This document shows positions 45,264 to 57,000 of a stretch of 64,000 bases of DNA, in pieces. The stretch's first letter is position 1. Each line of letters starts with the position of its first letter. The DNA comes from Raphanus sativus (taxonomy: Eukaryota > Streptophyta > Magnoliopsida > Brassicales > Brassicaceae). A program made the translations under genes and the position numbers. The DNA lies in assembly GCF_000801105.2 (NCBI RefSeq), contig NC_079511.1, positions 19,801,792 to 19,865,791 of the forward strand, written 5' to 3'. The notes beneath the pieces are model-generated. The model ran no database searches. It was not told the origin of the DNA and worked only from the letters and a program-made list of their open reading frames with translations.

Positions 45264-45765
45264 TTGGGCTGGGCTTATTTGGTTTTCTTGGTTTTCATTT
45301 AATTCAAACCAGAGACAAATTATGATTAGTAAACCAATTTTAATTGGGATTAGGAGGGGATTTCGAAATTGCTAACCAAATTGGTTAGGTTAGACCTTGT
45401 TTTTGTTTTAAAACTCTCGGCAGCAGCTAAGAGAGACACAACTTTGAATCTAATAATTTTACAGCAGCTTTGCTTGCTTTTGTCTCTTGCTTTCTCTATT
45501 CAGCTTAAGAACATTGACCTCACTTAAAGGAAGGAATTCCTTGTGAATCCATCTTAGACAATACAGGGTGATTCTGTGTCTTTGAGTAGCAAAACAACTT
45601 CTGAGCAATCCATAGCTCTTTAGCAAAGTTCATCATCAACATCTATCATCTATCCACACGCCTTGAAGCAGATTGAGTCTTTGATTCTCTGTTTGCAAGG
45701 ATTATCAAAGCTTTAACCCACCTACAAGAGATCCAGGGAGAGACAGCCATACCAGGGCTGCACCA
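44981..45765 (+). repeat. Nested element 3' LTR
   Basis: Same length as the 5' LTR; carries the last part of the gag-type frame. Confidence 0.92.
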
Positions 45766-47189
45766 CATATACAAGGAACCTCGGATAGAAAGAGATAAGG
45801 TGCTCATAATGATAGATCCGGGTTCATGAAAGAGAAACCATACTAGACAATGAGATAAGACCGGCCAGTCCTAAGGTACATGTATCATACAACGTAGCCT
45901 TGCAAACTACAAAGTATTCAATGATCCTGATAATAATAAAATCTCAATCGATTGTATCATGTCTAGAACGCGATAGAACGCGATGGAACATTATATAAGG
46001 TGTCGACACATACACACACTCATAAGTGATAAAGGGAAAGCACTTGAGCATAAGAGATATGCGAGGATCACTAACCCACATAAGAGTACTCATCATAGAG
46101 AAATGAATGGGACGTGGAGTTATAGTAAAGAATGAATATGATGGGCGTATTGGCCAAATACATAAGATAGACGCCATCTAACCAGTGAACAGATGAGTCT
46201 TGTGAGGAAAAGAAAATCGTGAGCTGTAGAACATGAAAGTACAGACAAGTGGTCGTACATGTTGCTACATAAAGCATTCAAAAGGAATTGCTTGATCACA
46301 CAAGGATACTCACAGGGAGTAAGGAACAAGGAAATAAATTCCTAGGTGGTGAATGCTACTACCCAATATCGAAATTAATAAAGATTTGGACATCTAAGGA
46401 AGATGTAGTAGACATTGGATATAACTTTGGATATAAAGGTAACATAAGATACCTTGAGAAATAAGAAAGAAGTTCTCATAGAACAACATCGTTCCTGCGT
46501 TGTTCATGGACTGAAATGCAGCTGCATGCGTGTATGTACACACGATATGATAAGACTAAGTGATGCTTAGTAGAAAGTTCTATAAGAACGTTTCTGATCA
46601 GTCCATATAGTAGTCAATATATTCCTTGTGTATATACTTAAAGAAAGGATGATTAATGATTGATTCTTGGAAAGGCTATGAAGAGACTACGATGACCTAT
46701 AGTAGAGATCATTAGCCGTATATGAATGTTGGGATCTATGATCCAACGTACCAAGAATAGATTGATCAAATGGTCTGAGAATCCATCAGATTCACGACCA
46801 AAGGGAACCATACCGACTAGGATCATGTCCGACCTAGTTCGACCTTAATCATCATTGGTCCCGACCAATCCATCCCGTCCAGCTTGTTCCGACCAGTTCC
46901 TCTAGGTCTTAAATCCGACCTAAACCATCCAAGTGAGAGGAACGTCCTATTGACCAAAAAGTGGCTTAGTTTTGATTAAACTTCAAACTATAACACAATA
47001 GCCACTTCATGAACATGCCGTGGACATATACTAAAAGTTCATAAAGAGTTTTGGTCAAAGGATATGAATAAGATATATAGTGGACAAGAACATAATCCTG
47101 ATGGATTATGGATGATGTCATGATCCGGACAGATCATGGACATACAAAGACATTCATGGTCGAATTTATCTAAGAGAGATAAACCATAT

Positions 47190-47642
47190 GATCCAAATGG
47201 ACCATGAATATCATGAAAGCATTTTGTTGATGCAGGTTACCAGTCCGATCCACACAGTGCTAAGTCCCAAACCGGCTATGTTTTCACATATGGAGGCACG
47301 ACCATTTCATGGAGATCAGTCAAGCAGACTATATCAGCCACATCATCCAATCACTCGGATATATTGGCGATCCATGAAGCAAGCAGAGAGTGTGTCTGGT
47401 TGAGACTCATGACACACCATATTCGGACAGCATGTGGGATCACAGATGGTAAAGACGAGCCGACCATTCTTTACGAAGACAATGCGGCCTGCATAGCTCA
47501 GCTCAAAGATGGTTACATCAAGGGTGACAAGACTAAGCATGTTCTCCCCAAGTTCTTCTTCACCCACGATCTTCAGAAAGAAGGAGAGGTCAAGGTCCTC
47601 TTAGTCAGATCCAGCGAGAACTCAGCCGACCTCTTCACTTAG
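47190..47642 (+). pseudogene. Copia RNase H fragment, right arm
   Basis: Reads VDAGYQSDPHSAKSQTGYVF, SWRSVKQTISATSSNHS, IHEASRECVWLRLMTHHIRT, LYEDNAACIAQLKDGYIKGD and RSSENSADLFT, most of a copia RNase H, with at least one frame change and a TAG replacing the Lys codon in the usual DLFTKALP motif. It ends ALPTCTLRKLMQQIGMR after the stop. Confidence 0.88.
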
Positions 47643-47921
47643 GCATTACCAACATGCACGCTCAGGAAGCTTATGCAGCAGATTGGTATGCGATCACTGA
47701 GAAGCCTTTAGTGATGTTCACTTTAGGGAAGTAATGCGGCTGTACTCTTTTTCCTATCCATGGCTTCCCGTTTTTACCACATTGGGTTTTTGGGTTTACC
47801 ATGGAAAGGTTTTAACGAGGCAGTATTCCAAACGCATTACAAACTCTAGACGGTTATGGCATTACAATCTCGGTTTTTAACGAGATATTATCTTACACGC
47901 ATAATGGACATCAAGGGGAAG

Positions 47922-48162
47922 TGTTATGAATATTGTGTGATGTCTATTATGGAATGTTCTAGATTTACTTGTTCCCTACTCCAAGTTACTTGTTCCCTAC
48001 TCCAAGTTATTAGACTTTGTCTCCAAGTTATGTAATCCTATATAAGGAACTCATTACTCATGGAATAATAACAATTCATTCCTCTCTAAGTCATACGACT
48101 CTCTCTCTCTTTCTCTTTTTAGTTCAATCTATTTCTAAGACAAGAACACTAGGATTAGAACA
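47922..48162 (+). repeat. Outer 3' LTR (L3)
   Basis: Starts TGTTATGAATATTGTGTGAT after polypurine ggggaag and ends ggattagaaca, then gattt. Confidence 0.9.
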
Positions 48163-48167
48163 GATTT
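48163..48167. repeat. Right target-site duplication gattt
   Basis: Follows the final LTR end and equals 32513-32517. Confidence 0.75.
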
Positions 48168-49742
48168 GGTTTTAATGATGACATTATGATATTTTTATCT
48201 TCTTGTTACAAAATATAATGTTCGAAAATGATAGCTACTTCTTCTTCATAACCAATAAAGGTTTAGAAAAGATTAACAAAAGTATATTCAACCTTTAGTT
48301 TTAAACTGCATTTAATTCTAAATATTGATAACAGTAAAGTCACAGCCTCGTATGCCTTTTATTAAAAATGGGTCCACCATTTCCTTAGTAAAAATGCGTA
48401 GGGTCTGTGTAGCTCCAACATTATATATAAAAATCCTATTTTCAGATCTATTTTTCTCTCTCACACCGCTCTTCCCTAATCTCTCTAGCTAACTAGCAAT
48501 CCCTCGCTTCCTCGCGCCGATCGTACTCTGCACCGTCGAACATTCCCTTCTCCAGTATGAAATCAATCCTTGTTTCTGATTTTATTCCGCCGTATTCTCG
48601 ATGTTGACTTTGATTTTTGTTCTCACATTTCATTATGTTTTTGTGAATTCTGCATCTGATCTGATATGAGATATGAGTATAGTGATGATGTGTTATCCCA
48701 TACCTTTCCTGGAACCATAGCTTGATATGAGATCTGTGTTTATTGAATGATTATTGAGATGATGATACCTATTCTATATGAGATCTGTGTTGAGATGATT
48801 TGATGATATGATGATCCTGTTATCCTACATGATGGATCATCCCATACTGTTTCTGGCACCACCGTACCCTTGCCTCATGGATCAGGATTTCAAAATGAAA
48901 CCCAATTAAAGCCCAAATAAAACACCAAGTCGCATTCGACCAGCACATGTGTCCACTCGTCAAGAAGTGAAGAACATGTGGTACTTCACGCTTTCAACAT
49001 GAAGTCTCCACCTCTATGATGCTTCTCCTCCACGAAACTTCACCATGAATTCATCCTGATCGCCTCTTATACCTATCTTCTGTCTAAACCGTTGGATGTT
49101 GTCGGGATTTCTACCAACTTCGATTTTTTTTTTTAAATTGGGAAAACTCAATTGATCCCAACATAGTTTTTTTATTGGACCACCTTCAAGATAAAACTAT
49201 TGACTCTACTAAGCCTCCTAGAAAACAACCGAGATCAATCCATAATCACATATTCCTTTTCATCTATGAGACTTTGCTTGAAGCCTATTTGTGGCTTATA
49301 ACATGTAACAACAAAGATTGACACCTATAGGAAAGGATATGTGTGCAATCAAGAGAAGAAGAAAACCAACACAATTGAGAAGGGATTTGAAAAATTCTTG
49401 TGAAAGAAGAGGATTCAAACAACCAAAACATAGATTAAAGAATGCTTTAAGAACTGATGTATACTTGGTCGGGGACAAAAAATCAGAACAAAATTGCCTA
49501 TGGGAATTAATCAAAACCGCGTATGCAAATTATTCAAAATCGCATATGCGAAAGATAACATCGGAAACCAAAACTATCAGATTCTAAGATCGAAGTATTT
49601 AAAACCAAACATAAAATCTCATACTCACTCTGAAAGATATGAAGGCATTAAGAGAGAGAGAGAGTAGAGAGAGGTTTCTCTCTCTCATGAAAAGAAAGAA
49701 GCCTATTGTTAGAAGCATTAAACTTTCATATTTTAAACGTAG
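48168..49742. other. Promoter-like and unassigned sequence
   Basis: Around 48423-48560 there is a TATA-like tatatataaa followed by a CT-rich leader and a possible donor (ccagtatga at about 48554), resembling a 5' UTR with intron, but no coding exon follows. 48655-48840 has repeats of gatatgagatctgtgtt and gatgat. 49640-49695 has (AG)n/(CT)n stretches able to pair. A short Lys/Arg-rich frame at 49318-49587 is not recognised. Confidence 0.35.
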
Positions 49743-50849
49743 CTAGATCTGGATCCGTACAACCTGCGGCTATTTGTTTTATATAATTAATATATATTTT
49801 TATGGTTACTTATATATTTAAATGTGTATATAACTTTTTAAATACAATAATTTCATATTTTCATACTGTACATTAATTAACTATTTTAAAACATCACATA
49901 TATATATTGCTTTTATAATATATTTTTCCTATTGAATTAGCGTTAATAATAAAATAATTTTTATTCACGAAAAAATATTTTTGATAATTATTTTGTATTT
50001 AAGTTTATTATGATCTTGATCCGTAATTCAAAGCATTAGATTTTCTTTAGCAATTTTTTTTTTGTGTTTTTCATTTTAGATAATAAATTACTGTATATAT
50101 AAAATTTTAAGATAAATTAATTTTTATACATTATTATAGAGTTTACTAATGTTAAACCATTCTACTAACATATTATATTTTTAGCATAAATATTTTATAT
50201 TTATGAAAATAAAATATATTAACTTATGAATATAAAAATGATTTTATAATATTTAGCTCAATAGTTTTTTTAAATGGTAGATATTATTATAAATAAATAA
50301 ATAGAATATGATTTTATTTTTTATTTTATAAAAGATAACTGTACATATATATATATAAATGTATAATAACATTTCATTACCAATTACGAAATTAATAAAA
50401 ATATTTATGTACAATTTAGACGGTTAAGATATTGTTATAATTTTATTCAACAGATTTGTTAGAAATTTTAAATATAATTATTTATATTTTAAATTAAAAG
50501 ATATTATGATTTTCTTTCATCAAAAGATATTATGATTTAAGTAATTAGAAATATTATATTATGTTAGTACTAAGAAAATATATTTAATAAAATTACTAAA
50601 TGATGATCCAGTTAAAAATATCACACATGAAATAAGTCATAATTTTTATTTTAATAGATAAGATAAGAAATCATATATTGGTTTGTTAAGATACCTAGTT
50701 TTGTAGGAGTTGATGGTTAATTGTGGTGTGACATATTAGTAAGCATATCTTTAGTAATAAACAAACGATAACTAATTTCTAGTTAGGGTCCATTTTTTTT
50801 AAAAATCACACATAAATCAAAGCTATGACTTTTCTAGTAATATATAAGA
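49743..50849 (-). mobile_element. Degenerate Helitron related to 5248-5986
   Basis: The left end ctagatctggatccgtacaa resembles ctagatttcgacccgcgcaa at 5248, with the hairpin eroded. The right-end block with aaatcaaagctatgactttt matches the minus-strand 5' region of the 5248-5986 copy. A further CTAG-type 3' end (50850-50853, ...tctgcgc) abuts it directly, suggesting a second Helitron inserted end to end. Confidence 0.5.
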
Positions 50850-52459
50850 CTAGATTTTAATCTGCGCTTTTAAAGGTAGAATATTTTCGAAACAAACCAT
50901 ATTAGTATGATATAAATTTGTATTTTTGATTGTGTATTTACATATAAATGCTATACAAAACATTATATTTAGTGTCTTGAAACTCGACCCTGACCTGCGG
51001 TTAAAAACCGGCGAAACCAGATTGTTTAAAAAACTCGTTATTTTAATTTTTTTCTTATAAAATCCACAAAAATCGTTAAAACATGGGACTCAGCAACCTG
51101 TTGAACCGATGGATGACCCATTATGCAATACAATTTAACTTAAATTATCATATATAAAGTATTTTAATTCATGAACGTTTAGATGATTTAAGTTTGAAAT
51201 AATTATAATTGCATTATTTATTTATTTATTTATTTAGTTTAATTTTATTATTCGCATGTTATTATAATTTTTCGATGTTTTCTTTTTTCGTTGATTTTAA
51301 ATTTTCAAATTTAATTTATATTAGACTTATATAATTAAATTAAATTTACATTAATATAAAATTATGAAATAATACAATTAATTTATATAACCCGTCTCGT
51401 ATCAGTTTTACTTTTACTTATCTTTTACCAACTTTTAGTTATAGTACAAATTTATTTTAATTATCATATTGGTTAAAATTTAATTTATTATTTTTAATAT
51501 TCTAATTTAAATATATAAATATATATATATATGTATATATATTAAAATGTGAAATTATTTATTAGTTTATATTTCTTACTTTATTATTTGTTTTAATAAG
51601 TTGAGGTATCTAATAAATTCATAAATATATTTTTATTCTGTTATTTTATATTTTATAAAATAGCTAATAAATGGATTAAGTTATATTATATTTATTCATT
51701 GGTGTAGTAATTTAATTATGTATATAAAATTTGTATATACAAATATTATATAAATATTATTTCTTATTATATAAATGAAAGTGAATCAATATTCTTTTTA
51801 AATCATAGTTAATATTAATTATGATTTTTATTATTTAAATATTAAAAAGAATTTAATATTTACATTTTAATAAAAGATATTATCAAAATGTAATCTTTGA
51901 AAAAGATATTCAAAAATATCTTTTTAAATATTTTATTTTAAAAATATTAAAATAGTTGGTTAGATATGATATATATTTAATAATAATTAAGTTAGTTGAA
52001 AATAAATTAAAAATATAATGGTTCAACATACTTGCAATTAGATAAAAAGTTCTCTTGATTTAAAAGTATTGATTGATATGATAACTCTTTAAACCGTGGT
52101 TATTCGACTTTTACGTGTGTTTGGGCAGGTCAATTAAATCAAGGGTAGATGTTTTAACGTTTCTAGACAGTTTTTCACATGATTTTTACATGTGCGGGTC
52201 ATGCTTTTCCGATCGTTGGTATAGAAAATGGCAGAATCTGGAACTTGGTGTAGACTTCCATAAACATGGTGATGCTTTTCCTAAAATAAAGAAAACGAAC
52301 ATAAAGATGAACAAAACAAATCCATGTAACAGGAAAAAAAAACTGTACTATTCAACATCTAAATATGATCGTCTTACTTCTCTTTGGTTTCTTGAAAATC
52401 CTCTCTGTTTCAAGAGTAGAATTTGAACTTGTTGCTGTCATCGTTTCTTGCAAAGCCTC
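50850..52459. other. Very AT-rich stretch
   Basis: Starts with a degenerate Helitron 3' end in minus orientation. No gene is seen. A TA-rich run lies near 51519-51542. Confidence 0.4.
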
Positions 52460-53189
52460 TCATGACTCCCCAAACCAATATTTCACTGATTCCTGTCCTG
52501 TATTAGCAGCTTTTGCGCAACCAGGTGCTGAAGCTCTTGTAGAAGAAGAAGAAGCACCACTTGCGCTTTTGCATGTTGGTCGAAAATGTGCATTCAATTT
52601 GATGACAGGACTCCCATTGACTACCTCTGGAATAATCTCGTTGGCAACGAAATCTTGACGACAGTTTGGACAAGGCAAGATCTTGTTAACATAACTAGAC
52701 CTGGCAAATCTACAATACGTCTTGCATCTATTGCACACTGTCCAAAACGTAACGTTACTAACTTTCTCCTCCTTTCTTGGTACAGAATCAGACTCAAGCT
52801 TAGGCTCAAACCATCTTTTCAATCTCTTGTGTGCTTGACTGAGACCAAGCTTCTAAAACCAGTTTAAACGCGCCTTCTGCACCGTTTAGCTTGTTCTTGT
52901 CCGGGTGAAGCAAAAGGGCTAACTTCTTGTACTGCTTCTTGACGGTTTCGTCATCAGCTAAGCGATCTACACCGAGAATCTCATACCAATCAGCTTCTCT
53001 TCCTCCCTTGCTGGTAGATGCAGAGATATAAACATCGATCATAATCAAGGCTTGGTGTAAACCATCTAGATTTGGATACAAATGCTTTGCCTGGTTAATA
53101 AATGTTTTGGCTCCGTAGTAATCATTCTCTAACACTTTCTTCTCAGCGATACCCATTGCTCTTCTAGCTTCTTCCTCGTTGCGTTCCAT
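52460..53189 (-). pseudogene. DnaJ-domain protein, truncated and frameshifted
   Basis: ATG at 53189 opens MERNEEEARRAMGIAEKKVL, the usual start of the plant DnaJ/DUF3444 family. The J domain spans residues about 67-115 (DWYEILGV ... HPDKNKLNGAEGAF ... LEAW) with the HPD motif at 95-97 that stimulates Hsp70 ATPase. After LEAW the frame goes wrong and stops at 52806. Another frame continues HKRLKRWFEPKLESDSVPRK, then FWTVCNRCKTYC and LPCPNCRQDFVA, the zinc-binding FWTxCxxC segment of the family, ending FGES at 52460. The large C-terminal DUF3444 region is missing. A one-base indel near 52840 explains the shift. It could be a recent pseudogene or a sequencing indel in a short family member. Confidence 0.8.
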
Positions 53190-54036
53190 TGTTTGTTTTT
53201 GGAGAATCAGTCCACGAATTACACAAGTTGATCTGTCCAAAGCCCACAAAAGAATCAGAAACTGAAAAATCTCTGATTTTGACGAAGACCCACTGAAACC
53301 CTAGAGAGAAATCATAACAAGAAAAAAATATAATAGAACTTGCAATACAACCCAAAGTGCGAGGCGGTTGGTATATATATACTGTACATGTAATTTTCTA
53401 ATTTCCTTTTTTACCTTCGATTTCACTTAAACTTCTCGCGAGAAAACATTAATCTTCATGAAGAAGATTAGTAAGTACAGCCGTTACATAGTAACGAAAG
53501 GAAATTAGTTTTTTTTTTTTAATTTCCTTTTTAACGTCATAAAAGGACCGTTTATTTGGTAACCCTCCTTTGCCGAACAGAGAGAAAATTTCAAGCCGTC
53601 TCCGAGGACAACTCATCATTATTCATTAGGGTTCTTTGTAATATAATCCGACGGTTTTTATCTATTTTCTAAAGATAAGCTGTGTTATATTCGTAGAAGT
53701 TCTTGAAGCATTCAATGAAAATAACAGTCGTCAGCTCTGTACTTTTTGGTGAGTGAAAATTCACGGATTCTGTTTGAATATGAAAAGTTATATGTGAGTT
53801 TGGTCCAATGAACTACGGTGTAGTTCTATCGAAACATTTGAGCTGACAAGATTGAAGCTCCAGCACTCACTTATCTGAGAAGAAGAATAGAAAAACAAGA
53901 AGATTTAAGGAAGAGATGATGGAGTTGAACTAGGAGCTTGAAAGAGTTATGACAGTGTAGAAGGCTAGAAGCTGCAATACCGAGGCTCCACGAAGATATC
54001 ATTCATCATAAAGATTCAGTTTCAGCTCATATCTGG
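53190..54036. other. DnaJ upstream region and possible exon remnant
   Basis: 53190-53400 is the DnaJ 5' region. On the plus strand, 53580-53760 looks like a leader with a gt donor (ggtgagtg at 53748), and 53870-54034 has coiled-coil-like pieces (KEEMMEL, ELERVMTV, then LEAAIPRLHEDIIHHKD in another frame). This may be a broken gene into which the LINE inserted. I do not recognise it. Confidence 0.3.
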
Positions 54037-54039
54037 TGG

Positions 54040-54050
54040 TGGTAATTTTT
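54040..54050. repeat. LINE target duplication (left copy)
   Basis: tggtaattttt also occurs at 59697-59707, at the other end of the LINE. Confidence 0.65.
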
Positions 54051-54074
54051 TTTTTTACTCATAATATGATTTTA

Positions 54075-57000
54075 TTAATAATCAAAGTAGTCATTAGACA
54101 AAGCATCCCTTAAAAATGTCGGGACATAAGAAAAGGAACAAAATGGAGATGAAGAAGGGATAACTTGTTTAGCAAGAATGTCTGCACATATGTTTGCTTT
54201 GCGATTCACCCAACAGAATTGAACATCTTCAAATTTAGTAGCCCATCTTCTTATATCCTTGATCGAGTTGATGACATCAATGTTTATAGTTTCTCCTTTG
54301 ATCAGCTTCAACACAGTGATATTGTCTCCCTCAAAGAGAATTTTGCGATGTCCTTTACTCCATCAGTTCATCATTGCAAATAACAGAGCTTGTAATTCTC
54401 CTTCCAAAGCCGTTTTAGGATAACGTGTTGTGGCATTTGCTGCTCCTTTGAATATTCCCATATCATCTCTTATTATCCATCCTGCTTTCGCTCCTCTCTC
54501 TGTATTACTAAAAGCTCCATCATAGTTGCATTTTGTATATCCAGATGGTGGTCGGATCCATTTGTGTTGCTGTGTTTCCACATTCCTGTTTTGACTCCTT
54601 CTGTTATTATCAGTATCTAAGAATTGATAGGCTTCCAACCATTCTTTTGTATCAAAGTATGCTGCTTGTAGCGTTGATCTCCAATGTATAGTTTGGTTCT
54701 GGAAGAGCATCTTGTTTCTGCATTTCCATATTCGCCAGAGGATCCACCATGGAAGGTGTCGTAGATGGTCCGGAAGTGTTGGAACTTGTTGTATGATCGC
54801 AGTAAGCTTGTCTTCAAAGGCCATTTGTGGTTGAAGAAGAACATTGTGTGGTAGACCTGAGGCTCTCCATATCCTTTGTGCATAGATACATTCAAAGAAC
54901 AAATGGTCAGTTGTTTCCTCTTGAAAACAGTGGGGACATTTGATAGAGTTTGTAACACGACGACGCTGTAGATTGCTCCCTAATGGTAAGGAACTAGTGA
55001 TCATCTTCCATAGAAAATGTTGTAGCTTCGGTGCTGTTGGTAACTTCCATATCATTGTTTTGATGCTGAGATTTCCAGGAGGTGGTTCAACTTGATTCTC
55101 TGCATCATCATGTGTTGCCAACCAGTACCCTGATTTAACCGAGTAATCACCAGACTTATTGTAGTGCCATACTAGATGATCAGATTCTGCAAAAGGACAA
55201 AGCTTCATGGCTAGAATTTCCTCTGCATCTGCTGCTATAACTGATTCACGAATCAAATCCTCATTCCATCCTGTTTGATTCTGCTTGAGGAGTTCAGAAA
55301 CCTTTATGAGAGTGTTATTTGGATCCAGAGGGATTGGTGGCCGAGGTGGAGAAGTGGGTAGCCAAGGATCAGACCAAAGACTAACAGATTTACCATTGCC
55401 AATAATAAATCTTAGTCCTTTCTTCAATAAGCATTGTCCATGAAGAACAGAATTCCAAAAGAAAGAAGCTTGTTTCCGACTCCCAGCATTAAGAACGGTT
55501 GTATTAGGATAATATTTCCCTTTGAGTACTCTTGCTACCAGACTGTTTGGTTTAGTAAAAAGTCTCCAGACTTGCTTGCCAAGTAAGGCATCATTAAACT
55601 TCTCAAAATCTCTAAATCCCATGCCCCCTTCTTTTTTGGGTAGACTCATTCTTTGCCAACTAAACCAGTGCATTCCTTTGGAGCCATCACTTTTACCCCA
55701 CTAAAACAGAGCCAATGTATTGTTGATATCATCACAGACTTTCTTTGGAAATTTGAAAACGTTCATGGGATAGACTGGCATTGCAGAGGCGATGGATTTA
55801 GTGAGAACTTCCTTTCCTCCTGAAGATAAGAACTTTTGATGCCAGCCATTGATCTTAGCCTTGACCTTTGCTGTTATGTACTCCAGATTCTCTGTTTTCT
55901 TTCGGCCAAATTGTTCAGGGACACCAAGATATTTGCCTCCTCCTCCATCATTGTGTATAGCAAGTAGATGTCTCATTTGTGTCTTAACCTGATCTTTCAC
56001 CCGACTGCCAAAAGTAATAGCCGATTTGCTGAGGTTAACTGACTGACCGGAGATTCTTTCATATTGACTTAGTATCTTCTTGATGGCACGCCCATTCTTC
56101 AGATTGGCTAAAGTAAAGAATAGAGAATCATCTGCAAATAGAAGGTGAGAGACTGTAGGGCTCTGTATACTGATCTTCATGCCTTGTATCTTCCGTTCTG
56201 CAGCCGCTTTATTCATTAGATGAAAAAGAACGTTTGCACATAGAATGAATAAATATGGAGATAAAGGATCGCCTTGTCTTATTCCTCTCTCTGGTTTGAT
56301 ATATCCACTAGGAGATCCATTGATCAAAACCGAGAAGGAGACTGATTTAACACACAGCATGATGAGATTGATCCATTTATCACAAAAACCCATCCTTCTC
56401 ATAGTTTCTTCCAAGAAGTTCCACTCTAAGCGATCATAGGCTTTTGTGATATCAGTCTTTAAAGCCATATAAGATTTCGATATTCTTTTACTGACCTTAA
56501 GAGCATGATATGCCTCTTGTGCAATGATGACATTATCTGATATGTTTCTCCCTGGTGTAAACGCAGTTTGATTCTCTGAGATAATGTTGGGGAGATGAGT
56601 CTTGAGTCGCTTTACCAGGATCTTTGAAATGATTTTGTAACTGACGTTGCATAAAGCAATAGGTCGAAACTCTGTCATTTTTGTAGCTGGTCGCACCTTT
56701 GGAATCAGACATATATTAGTATGATTATGATTCTGGTCTAAGAACTCCCCATCAAAGAACTGTGTAACATCCTTGACTATGCTCTGTTCAATATCTTCCC
56801 AAAATGTGTGATAGAAAGAAGCAGTAAATCCATCGGGACCGGGTGCTTTATGAGCTCCAATGGCATAAGCAGCTTGTCGTATTTCTTCAATCGTAACTGG
56901 TCGTGTAAGATCAGTATTTATTTCTGGAGTGACACTAGCAACAAAGCCATCAAAGGAATCACCAAAGTCCATCTGAGCTTGTTGTTGAGAACTGAATTGT

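Larger units (their letters stand above)
42725..45765 (+). mobile_element. Nested gag-only LTR retrotransposon
   Basis: Identical-length LTRs (785 bp), PBS tggtatcagagc (43512-43523), polypurine tract aaaggaggagggga (44967-44980) and 5-bp duplication catat. I see about six differences between LTRs, so insertion was recent. It inserted into the right arm after the inverted repeat formed or into a copy of it, because the left arm has no trace of it. Only one frame is present, a gag-type protein; protease, reverse transcriptase and integrase are absent. Confidence 0.93.
40480..47868 (+). repeat. Right arm of giant inverted repeat
   Basis: Inverted counterpart of 34184-38325, interrupted by the nested element 42725-45765 and its duplicated catat. 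The non-coding middle (41530-42720 and 45771-47180) has only chance frames. Confidence 0.85.
32518..48162 (+). mobile_element. Composite copia-type LTR element with giant inverted repeat
   Basis: Outer LTRs 32518-32766 and 47922-48162 flanked by gattt. Internal order: LTR, spliced leader and gag start (+); fold-back at 33375-33381; gag start, spliced leader and LTR of another type (-); 3' region, RNase H, non-coding middle, gag (-) to 38325; junction at 38326-38329; polypurine tract, LTR, leader with intron, gag, middle, RNase H, polypurine tract (+); final LTR. Arms 34184-38325 and about 40480-47868 are inverted copies of about 4.1 kb once the nested element (42725-45765) and a 196-bp duplication are discounted. 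Protease, integrase and reverse transcriptase are absent, so it depends on helper proteins. The gag (SDYPALDLNGDNYLEWAMNT) is the UBN2 type of plant copia elements. Confidence 0.82.

Noticed and set aside
48400..48900. An active gene start after the composite element
   Set aside because: Promoter and leader-like signals are present, but no coding exon follows within 1 kb; kept only as an unassigned region.
49318..49587. 89-codon Lys/Arg-rich plus-strand frame as a gene
   Set aside because: No recognisable motif, no splice context, AT-rich surroundings and no partner exons.
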